Below are positions 26,404-36,431 of a stretch of 64,000 bases of DNA, piece by piece. The translations under genes were made by a program, and so were the position numbers. Within the stretch, counting starts at the first letter, position 1. Each line of letters starts with the position of its first letter. This DNA comes from Chromatiales bacterium. Its GTDB lineage: Bacteria > Pseudomonadota > Gammaproteobacteria > JAHELT01. Below the pieces are notes generated by a model. The model saw only the letters and a list, made by a program, of their open reading frames with translations. It was not told where the DNA came from and made no database searches. Where the stretch lies: NCBI GenBank assembly GCA_024644045.1, contig JAHELT010000287.1, positions 40,690-104,689 on the forward strand, given 5' to 3'.

Positions 26404-26417
26404 TCGACCCGCAACCC

Positions 26418-26468
26418 GACGAAATTCCGTCAAGTTGGGGACTGTCCCCAACATGACGCTGGATCGTC
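26418..26468. repeat. Dispersed palindrome, GGGGAC-core family, copy 2
   Basis: GACGAAATTCCGTCAAGTTG and its partner arm enclose TTGGGGACTGTCCCCAA; the outer right arm reads GACGCTGGATCGTC. The left arm repeats the outer and inner parts of the copy at 3685-3738 almost base for base. It begins 15 bases after the stop of the membrane-protein gene. Confidence 0.75.
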
Positions 26469-26523
26469 GGTGTGCCGGTGGTGAGCATGTAGGGTGCGTT
26501 CTCAGCTAAGTTCGCCGCTTGTC

Positions 26524-26558
26524 GGCGGCCGGTTCGTGCTTTAGGCTGGCCGCCTTTT
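26524..26558 (+). terminator. Candidate rho-independent terminator
   Basis: GGCGGCC (26524-26530) pairs perfectly with GGCCGCC (26548-26554), followed by TTTT. The loop is long (17 bases) and could hold a second small stem. It would end transcripts of the membrane-protein gene before serA, or act as a leader structure of serA. Confidence 0.4.
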
Positions 26559-26612
26559 GACGCGGGCCGCGGCTACGCCCGTGCCGGGCGTCGCTCACCT
26601 GTGAGTGGGTCT

Positions 26613-27581
26613 ATGAAAATACTGTTCGCGGACAAGTTCCCCGCAGCGCATGCGGAGCAGATCCGGGCGCGTGGTCACGAGTGCGTATCGTCGCCCGATC
26701 TGACCGCGGACGATCTGCCTGCCCACCTGCAGGGCATAGACGCGCTGGTCGTGCGCAGCACGCAGGTCACGGATGCGGCGCTCGGCGCCGGCGATCGGCT
26801 CAAGATCGTCATCCGCGCCGGCGCCGGCACCAACACCATCGACAAGCAGGCCGCCGCCGGGCGCGGCATCTACGTGTGCAACGTGCCCGGCAAGAACGCG
26901 GTCGCGGTTGCCGAGCTCACGCTCGGGCTGATCCTGGCGATCGATCGCAACATCCCGGACAACGTGGCCGATCTGCGCGCGGGGCAGTGGGACAAGAAGC
27001 GCTACTCGGCGGCGCAGGGCCTCTACGGCCGCTCGCTCGGCATCGTCGGCCTGGGCGCCATCGGTATGGCGGTGGCGGAACGCGCCGGCGCATTCGGGCT
27101 GCGCATTCACGTCATCGACAAGCCGGGACGCGCTGCGGAGACGACGGCCCGGCTCGACGCGCTGCAGGCGACGCGTGTGCCCGACCTCGCCGCGCTCGCT
27201 GCGCAATGCGACATACTTTCGTTCCACGTGCCGGCCGCCGACAGCACCAGGAGTCTGGTGGACAGCGAGCTGCTTGCACAAATGCGCCCGGGCGCTATGG
27301 TTATCAACACCTCGCGCGGCGATGTGATCGACGAGGCGGCGCTGCTGGCGGCGCTGGACGACAAGGGCCTGCGCGCCGGTCTGGATGTGTACCAGGGCGA
27401 GCCGGCCGGCGGACGCGGCGAGTTCAAATCCGAGCTGGCGCAGCATCCGAACGTGTACGGCACCCACCACATAGGCGCATCGACGGAGCAGGCGCAGAGC
27501 GCGGTTGCCGAGCGGGTGGTCGAGATGCTCGTGGCGTTCGATGCGGGCGAGGTCCTGCATTGCGTGAACGGCGTCGCGTGA
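26613..27581 (+). CDS. serA: D-3-phosphoglycerate dehydrogenase (short type)
   Basis: Oxidises 3-phosphoglycerate to 3-phosphohydroxypyruvate, the first step of serine synthesis. The 322-residue product is the short form without ACT domain. It shows the NAD-binding motif GIVGLGAIGMAVAERA, the substrate Arg region VIRAGAGTNTID, NTSRGDVIDEAALLAAL and the catalytic His in GTHHIGASTEQAQ. The ATG at 26613 is preferred over a GTG four codons earlier because family likeness starts at MKILFADK. It is followed by serC 36 bases later. The lack of the ACT domain means serine feedback on this enzyme is not expected by the usual route. Confidence 0.92.
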   Translation: MKILFADKFPAAHAEQIRARGHECVSSPDLTADDLPAHLQGIDALVVRSTQVTDAALGAGDRLKIVIRAGAGTNTIDKQAAAGRGIYVCNVPGKNAVAVAELTLGLILAIDRNIPDNVADLRAGQWDKKRYSAAQGLYGRSLGIVGLGAIGMAVAERAGAFGLRIHVIDKPGRAAETTARLDALQATRVPDLAALAAQCDILSFHVPAADSTRSLVDSELLAQMRPGAMVINTSRGDVIDEAALLAALDDKGLRAGLDVYQGEPAGGRGEFKSELAQHPNVYGTHHIGASTEQAQSAVAERVVEMLVAFDAGEVLHCVNGVA

Positions 27582-27617
27582 GCGCACAGTTGAGCGGACA
27601 AACTTCAGGAGACTGTA

Positions 27618-28703
27618 ATGGTTAAACGCGTGCATAACTTCTGCGCAGGACCCTGCACCCTGCCCCTCTCTGTGCTGAAGGACGTGCAGCAGGAGTTCGT
27701 GGATTTTCACAACGCCGGCATGTCGCTGATCGAGATGAGTCACCGCTCGAAGGAGTATGACGCGGTGCACATGGAGGCGATGCGCCTGGCGCGTGAGACG
27801 TTCGGCGCGCCCGACGATTTCGAGGTGCTGTTCATCCAGGGCGGGGCCACGCTGCAGTTCGCCATGGTGCCCATGAACCTGCTGAAACCCGGACAGAAAG
27901 CCGGCTACGTCAACTCCGGCTCGTGGGCCACCGGCGCGCTCCGGGACGGCGCTCACTACGGCGAGCTCTACACGGCCTGGGACGGGGCGGGCGAAGACTA
28001 CATGCGCATGCCGGCGCCTGCCGAGATAGCGCTCCAGAACGACACGCGGTACCTGCACGTCACTTCGAACGAGACGATCGGCGGCATTCGCATCACCGAG
28101 TGGCCCGACCTGGGTGTGCCGCTGGTGGCCGACGTTTCATCGGAATTCATGGCGCGGCCGATTCCGTGGAAGCTGTTCGACCTGGTGTACGGTGGCATTC
28201 AGAAGAATCTGGGCCCCGCGGGCATGGCCGTCGTGTTCGTGCGCAAGGGCGCGCTCACCGACGCTAATCAGAGCATCGCGAACTACCTGCGCTACGACGT
28301 GCACGCGGACAAGCAGTCGTTGTTCAACACCCCGCCGATGTTCGCGATCTACATGCTCGGCAAGGTGCTGGCCTGGATGCAGGATCGGGGCGGCCTCGCG
28401 GTTATCGAACAGGATGCCGCGGACAAGGCCGGAATGCTCTACGGCGTCATAGATGCCAGCGACGGGTTCTACCGTTGCCCGGTCAACGAGCAGAACCGTT
28501 CGCACATGAACGTGGTGTTCCGGCTTCCCGACGAGGATCTCGAAGCGCGGTTCCTGAAAGAGGCGGCGAGTGCAGACATGGTGAATCTGAAGGGTCACCG
28601 CAGCGTCGGCGGCTGTCGCGCCAGCATCTACAACGCCATGCCCAAAGAGAGCGTCGGCGTGCTGGCCGATTTCATGCGCCAGTTCGCCAAACAGAACGGC
28701 TGA
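27618..28703 (+). CDS. serC: Phosphoserine aminotransferase
   Basis: PLP enzyme that converts 3-phosphohydroxypyruvate and glutamate to phosphoserine. The 361-residue length is exact for SerC. Start motif NFCAGPCTLPLSVL, MSLIEMSHRSKEY, FIQGGATLQFAMVPMNL, and the PLP-binding Lys196 in YGGIQKNLGPAGM. An AGGAGA site lies before the ATG. It sits between serA and a DUF1015 gene as one operon; no serB follows. Confidence 0.96.
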   Translation: MVKRVHNFCAGPCTLPLSVLKDVQQEFVDFHNAGMSLIEMSHRSKEYDAVHMEAMRLARETFGAPDDFEVLFIQGGATLQFAMVPMNLLKPGQKAGYVNSGSWATGALRDGAHYGELYTAWDGAGEDYMRMPAPAEIALQNDTRYLHVTSNETIGGIRITEWPDLGVPLVADVSSEFMARPIPWKLFDLVYGGIQKNLGPAGMAVVFVRKGALTDANQSIANYLRYDVHADKQSLFNTPPMFAIYMLGKVLAWMQDRGGLAVIEQDAADKAGMLYGVIDASDGFYRCPVNEQNRSHMNVVFRLPDEDLEARFLKEAASADMVNLKGHRSVGGCRASIYNAMPKESVGVLADFMRQFAKQNG

Positions 28704-28732
28704 CGACGGGTCCCCTGCACCGCGCACACCGC

Positions 28733-29977
28733 ATGGCGAGCATCAAACCATTCCCCGGCTACTACGTAAATCCGGAGCGCGCCGAGGAGGTCGTATCGCC
28801 TCCGTATGATGCGCTGACTCCGCAGGAGCGCTATGCCTACTGGCGCGCGCATCCGTGCAATTTCCTGAACGCCATGCGCTCGCTCGAGGAGTTCCCGCCG
28901 GCCGAACGTCCCGACATCGGCCAGCTGCTGGACGGCAATCTGGCGCATCTGCGCAAACTCATAGACGACCGGGGGATGCTGCCGCTGAGCCGGGCGGCGC
29001 TGTTCATCTACCGCCTTTCACTCGACGGTCACGAGCAGACCGGCGTGGTGGCCGAGGTGCCGGTGAGCGAATACCAGCGGGGCGCGATTAAGAAGCACGA
29101 AAACACCCAGGAAGGTAAAGAGAACGATCTGGTGCGCTACATGCAGGTGGTCGGCGCGAGCTCCAGCCCGATCTGCCTGGCCTACCCTGCACAAGCGCAG
29201 ATCGATGCGGCAGTCGAACGGCTGGTCGCGCGGGAACCGACGATCGACTTCGTCGCCGAGGATGCGGTCAGGCAAACGGTGTGGACGATCGATGCGCCGG
29301 CGGAGATTGAGGAATTGACGGCATTGTTCGCCGCGGTCCCCGTGGCGTACCTGACCGACGGCCACCATCGCGCCGCGGCCGCCGCACGCATCGCTGTGGA
29401 ACGCCGCCGCCGTGACGCAAGCGACGCCGATCAGCCCTACGACTATCTCCTGACCGCGTTCTTCCCGGACAACCAGCTGCGGATTCTGGAGTACAACCGG
29501 CGGGTCAGCGGGCTGAACGGCCAGTCGGTGGAGGTATTGCTGGCGAAAATCGCCGAGAGCTTCGATGTCGAGCGCCTGAGCGTGAGCGACCCCGAGCAAG
29601 CACGGCCAGCCGCGCGCGGCCAGGTGGCGATGCGGCTCGACGACACCTGGTACCGGCTGACCGCACGCGATGCGCCGCCGCCCGGCGACGATCCGGTCGC
29701 CTCGCTGGACGTGACGCTGCTGCAGGAGCGGCTCTTCGGCCCGGCGCTGGGCATCGGCGATCCGCGGTCCGATCCGCGCCTGCACTACATGTCGGCGGCG
29801 TTCGACATGGCCGATCTGGAACGCCTGTGCCGCGGCGGCGAGGAGATCGCGTTCGCCGTGTACCCGACCTCGATTACGGACCTGATGGCCGTGGCCGACG
29901 CGGGCCGGACCATGCCCCCGAAGTCCACCTGGTTCGATCCCAAGCTGCGCTCCGGCCTGTTCCTGCGCCTGCGCTGA
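28733..29977 (+). CDS. DUF1015 (COG4198) protein in the serine operon
   Basis: A 414-residue cytoplasmic protein of a widely conserved family without an agreed function. Conserved blocks are SPPYDALTPQER (22-33), KKHENTQEGKENDLVRYM (about 120-137), the histidine-rich YLTDGHHRAAAA (about 205-216), and the C-terminal MPPKSTWFDPKLRSGLFLRL. The HENTQ and DGHHR blocks look like an active or metal site. It starts at ATG 28733, 30 bases after serC; an upstream extension overlaps serC and is a shadow. No phosphoserine phosphatase gene (serB) is in the operon, so a role in or next to serine synthesis is an inference from position. Confidence 0.88.
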   Translation: MASIKPFPGYYVNPERAEEVVSPPYDALTPQERYAYWRAHPCNFLNAMRSLEEFPPAERPDIGQLLDGNLAHLRKLIDDRGMLPLSRAALFIYRLSLDGHEQTGVVAEVPVSEYQRGAIKKHENTQEGKENDLVRYMQVVGASSSPICLAYPAQAQIDAAVERLVAREPTIDFVAEDAVRQTVWTIDAPAEIEELTALFAAVPVAYLTDGHHRAAAAARIAVERRRRDASDADQPYDYLLTAFFPDNQLRILEYNRRVSGLNGQSVEVLLAKIAESFDVERLSVSDPEQARPAARGQVAMRLDDTWYRLTARDAPPPGDDPVASLDVTLLQERLFGPALGIGDPRSDPRLHYMSAAFDMADLERLCRGGEEIAFAVYPTSITDLMAVADAGRTMPPKSTWFDPKLRSGLFLRLR

Positions 29978-30057
29978 GCCGGGGCCGGGCGCGCCGTCGA
30001 TTGTATGGCCCGGGGGCGGTTGTTAAAATCGCGCGTCTTTTCCCAACGGAGCTCAGC

Positions 30058-30534
30058 GTGGATAAAGAGGACGAAACGGCCTTCATGACGGTATTCCCCA
30101 TGGTGCTGGGATTCCTGGTCCTGTTCACCGTGATCATTTTCGTGATTGCCCGTTTCCTTGTGCCCACGCCCAGCCAGCTGGCCGCGACCGTCGATGAGCG
30201 CGTCATGCTGCGCGTCGAAGACCGCATCGCGCCGGTTGGCAAGGTGCGCACCAGCCCGCCGGAGGAGACCGTGGTCGCTGCCGCGGCGCCTGCAGAACCG
30301 CGCTCCGGCGAGCAGGTCTACGACCTCGCCTGCGCCGCCTGCCACGCGACCGGTGTGGCCAACGCGCCGAAGTTCGGTGACGCCGCGGCCTGGGCGCCAC
30401 GCCTCGCCAAGGGGCTGGATGCACTGGTCACCAGCGCCATCAACGGCATTGGCACCATGCCGGCCCGGGGGGGGAACCCGACCATCAACGACGCGGAAAT
30501 CCGCAACGCCGTCGAACACATGACCGGGAAGTAG
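30058..30534 (+). CDS. Membrane-anchored cytochrome c5 family protein
   Basis: A 158-residue periplasmic electron carrier. A single N-terminal membrane anchor (MTVFPMVLGFLVLFTVIIFVIARFLV) is followed by a Pro/Ala-rich linker and one class I c-type haem domain, with CAACH as haem-binding motif and Met in GTMPARGGNPTI as the probable sixth ligand. This is the cytochrome c5 pattern. The GTG start at 30058 follows CGGAG. It is convergent with the epimerase fusion; a strong hairpin separates them. Confidence 0.88.
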   Translation: MDKEDETAFMTVFPMVLGFLVLFTVIIFVIARFLVPTPSQLAATVDERVMLRVEDRIAPVGKVRTSPPEETVVAAAAPAEPRSGEQVYDLACAACHATGVANAPKFGDAAAWAPRLAKGLDALVTSAINGIGTMPARGGNPTINDAEIRNAVEHMTGK

Positions 30535-30541
30535 TCCGGCT

Positions 30542-30563
30542 GAGCCGGGCTTGTGCCCGGCTC
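30542..30563. terminator. Bidirectional hairpin between convergent genes
   Basis: A perfect nine-base stem GAGCCGGGC/GCCCGGCTC with a TTGT loop, placed between the cytochrome c5 stop (30534) and the end of the facing epimerase gene (30569). No U-run follows on either strand, so termination may be imperfect. Confidence 0.55.
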
Positions 30564-30568
30564 GCGCT

Positions 30569-31788
30569 TCAGCGCAGCCTGGCCTGTGCCTCGCACACGG
30601 CGGCGAGGTCCTTCAGGATTTCCTCCACAGCCTCTCCGTCGACGCCGCGGTAGGTCTTGCCGCCCGGCGTGATGCGCAGGTTCGGGCCGTGCTCGCAGCG
30701 CCCCAGGCAGTACACTTCGCGCAGCTCGGCTGCCAGTCCGCGTCGCGCGATCTCCGCAGCCAGCAGCGATGCAAGCGCTTCGCTGCCGCGCGCGGCGCAC
30801 GAGGGCTTGTTGTCGTCCATGCGCCGGTTGATACACACCACCAGTTGCGGCGTGCCTCCGGGCGGCACCGCACGGCCGGCCGCGTTGCGCAGCCCCGTGT
30901 CGAGATCCGGGAAGTGCAGCGTGACGCCCAGCTCTTCACGCAGCCGTGTGTTGTCGATGCGCTTCGATTCATTGAGGTAGCTGAGCATGCCGGCGCTGAG
31001 GGTCTGCTCGGCCTCACTGCGGCTCAAGGTCGGCGGGCGCGGCAACCCGAGCGCATCGGCCACGCGGAAAAGGTAGTCGCTCATGTTGCTCGGTGAGCCG
31101 TCGGCGACGTTGTACACGCGATAGTCCTGCCCGCTGCGCGCGGCGGCGCGACAGACCTGCACCAGATCGTCAGCGTGAATGCGGTTGCTGTAGGGCGACT
31201 CGCCGGGGTCCAGGACCGGCTCTCCGCGTTCCAGACGCGCCCTCGGCAGGCGCCCCGGTCCGTAGATGCCCGCCACGCGCAGCACCGCCAGCGGCACCTG
31301 GTGGCGCCCGGCCCATGCGCGAAAGCGCGTTTCCGCATCGCAGCGCCGGCGCGCGCGGGCCGTCTGCGGGTTCAATGGCGCTGTCTCGTCGATCCAGGCG
31401 CCCGCGCAGTCGCCGTATACCCCCGTGGTGCTGAGCAGCACGAGCTTGCGCGGCCGGGCCTCGCCCAGCGAGGTCAGAAAGCGCTCCGCCCTCGGGTCCG
31501 CCTCACCGCTGCCGGGGGGCGGCACCAGGTAGTGCACGTCGGCGTCGCTCGCGGCCGCTTCCAGGCGCTCGCTCGGGCCGGCGTCCAGGTCCGCCGCGCA
31601 GGGTTCGAAGCCAAGCGCCGCGAGCTCGGAAAACCGCTTGCCGTTGCGCGTGGTAGCCACCACCCGCCGTCCGTCGGTGACTTCTCGCACACCCAGGCGC
31701 ATGCCGACATAACCGCAGCCTGCGATCAGCACCGCGCTCTGTCCGGGGTCGAGGTCCGGCGCATCCGGGAGACTGCTTTCCATCATGG

Positions 31789-31792
<4 letters not shown>
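30569..31792 (-). CDS. NAD-dependent epimerase fused to a thioredoxin-like 2Fe-2S domain
   Basis: A 407-residue single frame with two unlike domains. Residues about 20-305 are an extended SDR/YeeZ-type NAD(P) fold (VLIAGCGYVGMRLG, LLSTTGVYGDCAGAWIDE, GIYGPGRLPR). Residues about 322-400 are a 2Fe-2S thioredoxin-like ferredoxin (VVCINRR, DDNKPSCAARGSEAL, VYCLGRCEHGPNLRI) with four Cys suited to a cluster. The first half resembles proteins that act on nucleotide sugars or of unknown use; the second is usually a separate protein or a part of redox complexes. Its ATG overlaps the comM stop (ATGA). The fusion is unusual as far as I know. Confidence 0.85.
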
Positions 31793-33288
<1,496 letters not shown>

Positions 33289-33543
33289 GCTGACGTCCGT
33301 CCCTGGTCTGTCATCCGTTGGCCGCGAACTCTCCCCTTCGCGGAACGGTCAAAAGTACTACGCCTGGCGGGTGTCTCCAAGTCCTTTCTGCGCCCTGTCG
33401 CGTCTGGCACTCGACGCGTTGTACTGCTAACAACACACAGGGCTCGGAATTTGCTAATAGATATTATTTAGATACCGTAGCCCGGCTCCCTCGAGCCGCG
33501 CACGGACCGCCGGCCTGTTGGATCGTTTGCTAGAGGAGGCGTA

Positions 33544-34155
33544 ATGTTTGCATCGCCGTCGACCGCCATCATCACCACGGAAAACGTGCGCGACTACTTC
33601 CGCGAAAGCGTGAGCAACGCCGTTTCACGCCAGCGCCTCAGCGCCGATGCGCGCACCACCGACTACGTCGTCGATCTGCTGGTGTCCTACACACGCACGG
33701 AACGCCTGTTCGAGACGACGCCCGAGGGCACGCGTTTGACACCGCTGGCGATGTTGTACTTCGAGGCGCTGCACTCCCACTCGCCGGCAGCGCGCAATCG
33801 CTGCCTGCAGCGACTGGGCGATCTGGCTTTGTTCATCACCGGGCTGTTCGCCGACAGCCTGCACCGCAAACTGGTCGACGTCGACTACTACATCGCGATG
33901 GGCGGGAACGCCTACGGGTATCTGGCCGACAACGTGCGTGGCGACAAACCGGTCGCGCGCGACGTTTTCGAGGAGCTCTCGGAGAAGTTCGTGGCGTTTG
34001 TGGACGTTCTGATGGACGTCGCCGAGCAGGCCCGCCCTGCCTGTCAGAGCGATGTGCTTAAACTCTATGAGCTGTGGGTGAAGACCGGCAGCCAGCGCGC
34101 CGCCGGGCAGCTGCGCAACCTCGGGATTGTGCCGATGCAGCCCAAGGTGCACTGA
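33544..34155 (+). CDS. Conserved protein of unknown function (203 aa)
   Basis: A soluble, helix-rich protein not recognised as any named family. It begins MFASPSTAIITTENVRDYFR and contains TDYVVDLLVSYTRTERLFE, a Tyr/Asp-rich stretch VDVDYYIAMGGNAYGYLADN and an amphipathic end. A strong AGAGGAGG site precedes the ATG. The preceding 120 bases are AT-rich for this genome, so a promoter probably lies there. It lies between comM and ubiK with the next gene overlapping its end; the pair may form a two-subunit unit. Confidence 0.75.
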   Translation: MFASPSTAIITTENVRDYFRESVSNAVSRQRLSADARTTDYVVDLLVSYTRTERLFETTPEGTRLTPLAMLYFEALHSHSPAARNRCLQRLGDLALFITGLFADSLHRKLVDVDYYIAMGGNAYGYLADNVRGDKPVARDVFEELSEKFVAFVDVLMDVAEQARPACQSDVLKLYELWVKTGSQRAAGQLRNLGIVPMQPKVH

Positions 34156-34852
34156 GCCCCCCGCAAGCAGAACTTCCAACAAGCGGACCGCCGTCATCGA
34201 GCTTTGCGACCTGCAGCAGCACCTGGAGCGCATCTACGAGATCGATCTCGCGCACCGGGTCGACGATTTCGTGACCAGCGACCCGGTCCTCGGCGCCGGC
34301 GTGCATCCGCGCAGCTCCGGGGAAAAACTGCTGTTGCTGCAGGAGGGCGAGGATCTGCAGATGGCCTTGTACCTCGACGCCGCGGTGATCGAACGGCTGC
34401 GCGACAAGGACCCGCGCAGCTGCCTGCAGCGCGCCAACCGCGATGCGTTCCTGCAGGCGCTGGAGGGCGTCAGCCACTTCCTCTACATGGCGTGGAACGC
34501 GGGCTACGACAAACCGGTGAGCCTGCTCGAGCTGGAGCTGCAGGCCGAAGTGGACAAGTACATCGCCAGCGCGGTCTACAGCGGCCGCCGCGACGCTTCC
34601 CGTTCAGGACGGGTGCGGCGCATGCTGTTCGCCAACCCCACTTATCGGGCGGAGCTCGATCGTGCGGAGCAGACGCGTTACCGGCGCGCCAACGATTTCG
34701 CCAACGTGTACTGCCGCAGGCTGGAGGAAAGCTACCGCCACGACTACGGCGGCGCGCGCATGTTCAACGAGCTGCGTCGCTTCTACCGCCTGCCGCAGGC
34801 CGGCAAGCTGCGCCACATCGGTATCGACCAGCACTCGCTGTCGCTCGGCTGA
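34127..34852 (+). CDS. Conserved protein of unknown function (partner of the preceding gene)
   Basis: A helical protein of about 230 residues, not recognised. Clear protein-like sequence begins at VIELCDLQQHLERIYEIDL (about 34194) and runs to GIDQHSLSLG. No ATG or GTG lies between the upstream stop and that point in this frame. The only standard start is a TTG at 34127 inside the preceding gene, which would give a 29-base overlap and an odd Cys/Pro-rich N-terminus. Either the TTG is used, or a rare start codon is used, or a small frameshift lies near 34190. The central part includes NAGYDKPVSLLELELQAEVDKYIA. Confidence 0.6.
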   Translation: MCRCSPRCTEPPASRTSNKRTAVIELCDLQQHLERIYEIDLAHRVDDFVTSDPVLGAGVHPRSSGEKLLLLQEGEDLQMALYLDAAVIERLRDKDPRSCLQRANRDAFLQALEGVSHFLYMAWNAGYDKPVSLLELELQAEVDKYIASAVYSGRRDASRSGRVRRMLFANPTYRAELDRAEQTRYRRANDFANVYCRRLEESYRHDYGGARMFNELRRFYRLPQAGKLRHIGIDQHSLSLG

Positions 34853-34878
34853 GCCGGCGCCCGTGATCGGGTGGTCGC

Positions 34879-35184
34879 TCATTCGCGACCGGTCTGGGTC
34901 TTCTTCTTCGCTCTACTCCGGGTCTGCTGCGCGCCGCGGACGCTTTGCGCCTGCTCCAGCGCCGCGATGCGTTGCTCGAGCGCTTCGAGCTGCTCGCGCG
35001 TCCGCTGTAACACGGCGGCCTGCACGTCGAACTCCTCGCGCGTCACGAGATCCATGCGCGCGAATACGCTTTGCAGCGTGGCGCGCAGATTCTTCTCGAA
35101 GTCTGCGCGCAGCTCGCCGACACCCGGCGGGAGCAGACCCATGATGCGTTCGGAGAACTCATTGAAGAAACGGGGGTCGGTCAT
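34879..35184 (-). CDS. ubiK: Ubiquinone biosynthesis accessory factor UbiK
   Basis: A 101-residue protein of the UbiK/YqiC (DUF526) family, which supports aerobic ubiquinone synthesis together with UbiJ. It begins MTDPRFFNEFSERIMGLLPP, with a central amphipathic helix (ADFEKNLRATLQSVFARMDLVTREEFDVQ) and a coiled coil (LQRTREQLEALEQRIAALEQ) that drives trimer formation. The ATG at 35184 is preferred over an upstream one, which adds 24 residues unlike the family. It is convergent with the preceding gene pair. Confidence 0.92.
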   Translation of the reverse strand: MTDPRFFNEFSERIMGLLPPGVGELRADFEKNLRATLQSVFARMDLVTREEFDVQAAVLQRTREQLEALEQRIAALEQAQSVRGAQQTRSRAKKKTQTGRE

Positions 35185-35330
35185 GTCAAATATTCCGGCG
35201 TTGCTGAACGCCGGTATGGTACGTGATGCGTGCTGCCGTGTCAGTTTCGCCGACATCTACGGCCGCGTGATTGTGCGCCGGCGCAGCTTGCGTGTATCGT
35301 TGGGGCTGCATGACGTTGCGAGCCGAATCG

Positions 35331-35846
35331 ATGTCTGTGTCCGAGGCGCGTCCGAGGCAAATTGCAAGCATTTCCGCGCGCATGTGTCGCGCGGCATTCG
35401 TGCTGACGCTGTGGCTTGGCATTGCAACTGGCGCACTGGCTGACAAGGTTTACAAATGGGTCGATCAGGACGGCAACGTGCATTTCGGTGACCAGCCGAG
35501 CAGCGACACCGCGCAGGAACTCGAGATCAGGTCGAAGGCTTCGCCGCCTGCGGCTGCACCGAGCCGGGTACCTGGCCCGTCTGCGCCGAACACCAACGGC
35601 CTGAGCATAAGCGATGTCATGGAAGAGGAGCGGCTGCGCCGTAAAAAGGCGCGTGCCCGGGAGAAGCAGGTGCGCGAGGAGCGGATGCGCAACTGTCTGC
35701 TGGCGCGCGACCGGCTGCGCAGCTACGAGGAGTCGAATCTCCTGTACGACATCGACAGCAGCGGCAAGCGGCGCATTCTGTCGGATGCCGAGCGCAATGC
35801 CGCCGAGCGCGAGGCACGCGCCGAGATAGAACACTTCTGCGGCTAG
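35331..35846 (+). CDS. Exported DUF4124-domain protein
   Basis: A protein of about 170 residues with a signal segment (AAFVLTLWLGIATGALA), then the DUF4124 motif KVYKWVDQDGNVHFGDQPS. A Pro/Ala linker and a highly charged coiled-coil part (EEERLRRKKARAREKQVREERMRN) lead to a short C-terminal domain ending HFCG. Start uncertain: ATG codons at 35310, 35331 and 35382 are all possible and none has a clear ribosome site. The role of DUF4124 is unknown; it is common in gamma- and betaproteobacterial envelope proteins. Confidence 0.78.
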   Translation: MSVSEARPRQIASISARMCRAAFVLTLWLGIATGALADKVYKWVDQDGNVHFGDQPSSDTAQELEIRSKASPPAAAPSRVPGPSAPNTNGLSISDVMEEERLRRKKARAREKQVREERMRNCLLARDRLRSYEESNLLYDIDSSGKRRILSDAERNAAEREARAEIEHFCG

Positions 35847-35847
35847 C

Positions 35848-35900
35848 GCCCTTCTCCTTCAGGGTAGAAACGTTGGGGAGAGGGGCCGGGGGCGAGGGCG
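35848..35900. repeat. CCCTTCTCC/GGGGAGAGGG-type intergenic repeat
   Basis: CCCTTCTCCTTCAGGGTAGA and GGGGAGAGGGGCCGGGGG, the two halves of a common proteobacterial intergenic palindrome, follow the DUF4124 stop and run into the end of the facing membrane gene. The fuller copy is at 53048-53132. Confidence 0.6.
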
Positions 35901-35902
35901 CT

Positions 35903-36382
35903 TCAGAAACGTGCGAGCAACCGCGCCAGCTGGTGCTCCCGGCCGACTTTCTGAATGATCAGTGCGACGAAGATATCCAGTCCGTGCATGTACAGCGGTA
36001 TGATCAGCGGCCGTTTCAACGCCTCGGCGTCGATCAGCAGCACGCGCAGCCCGAGAAAGTTGCGGATGCGCGCGCCGTAGAGTTGACTCCAGGGGCGGAA
36101 GTGGCGGTCCAGCGACAGCGTGACCGCGCTCAGCCCCTCGTCGTAAACCTTCACCGAAGACACGCTGTTCAACAGGAGCACGTACAGCATCAGCACGCCG
36201 ATGAACCCGAACAGGAACATGAGGTAGTCGGAGTTCACCAGCAGCAGCATCAGCTGACCGCCGTGGCGGATCAGGCCGATGATCACGGTGCCGAACACCA
36301 CCAGCGCCAGCAGCGCCAGGAACGGCGGCATGAAGCGGCTGTCGAAGACGACCGGGTCTTTTTCGGTGGTGGAGCCGAGCAT
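35903..36382 (-). CDS. Membrane protein of unknown function with PH-like tail
   Basis: A 159-residue protein with two strong membrane segments (FLALLALVVFGTVIIGLI and LMFLFGFIGVLMLYVLLL). A soluble part follows (VKVYDEGLSAVTLSLDRHFRPWSQLYGARIR) that recalls the strand pattern of bacterial PH-like domains. It ends in an amphipathic helix. It lies about 50 bases downstream of the PLP dehydratase gene on the same strand and could be the last gene of that operon. I cannot name a family. Confidence 0.6.
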   Translation of the reverse strand: MLGSTTEKDPVVFDSRFMPPFLALLALVVFGTVIIGLIRHGGQLMLLLVNSDYLMFLFGFIGVLMLYVLLLNSVSSVKVYDEGLSAVTLSLDRHFRPWSQLYGARIRNFLGLRVLLIDAEALKRPLIIPLYMHGLDIFVALIIQKVGREHQLARLLARF

Positions 36383-36431
36383 GGGGGCAATCGGGTCTCG
36401 CGGGCCTGGATGAAGACGTTAGCGGCGTATG

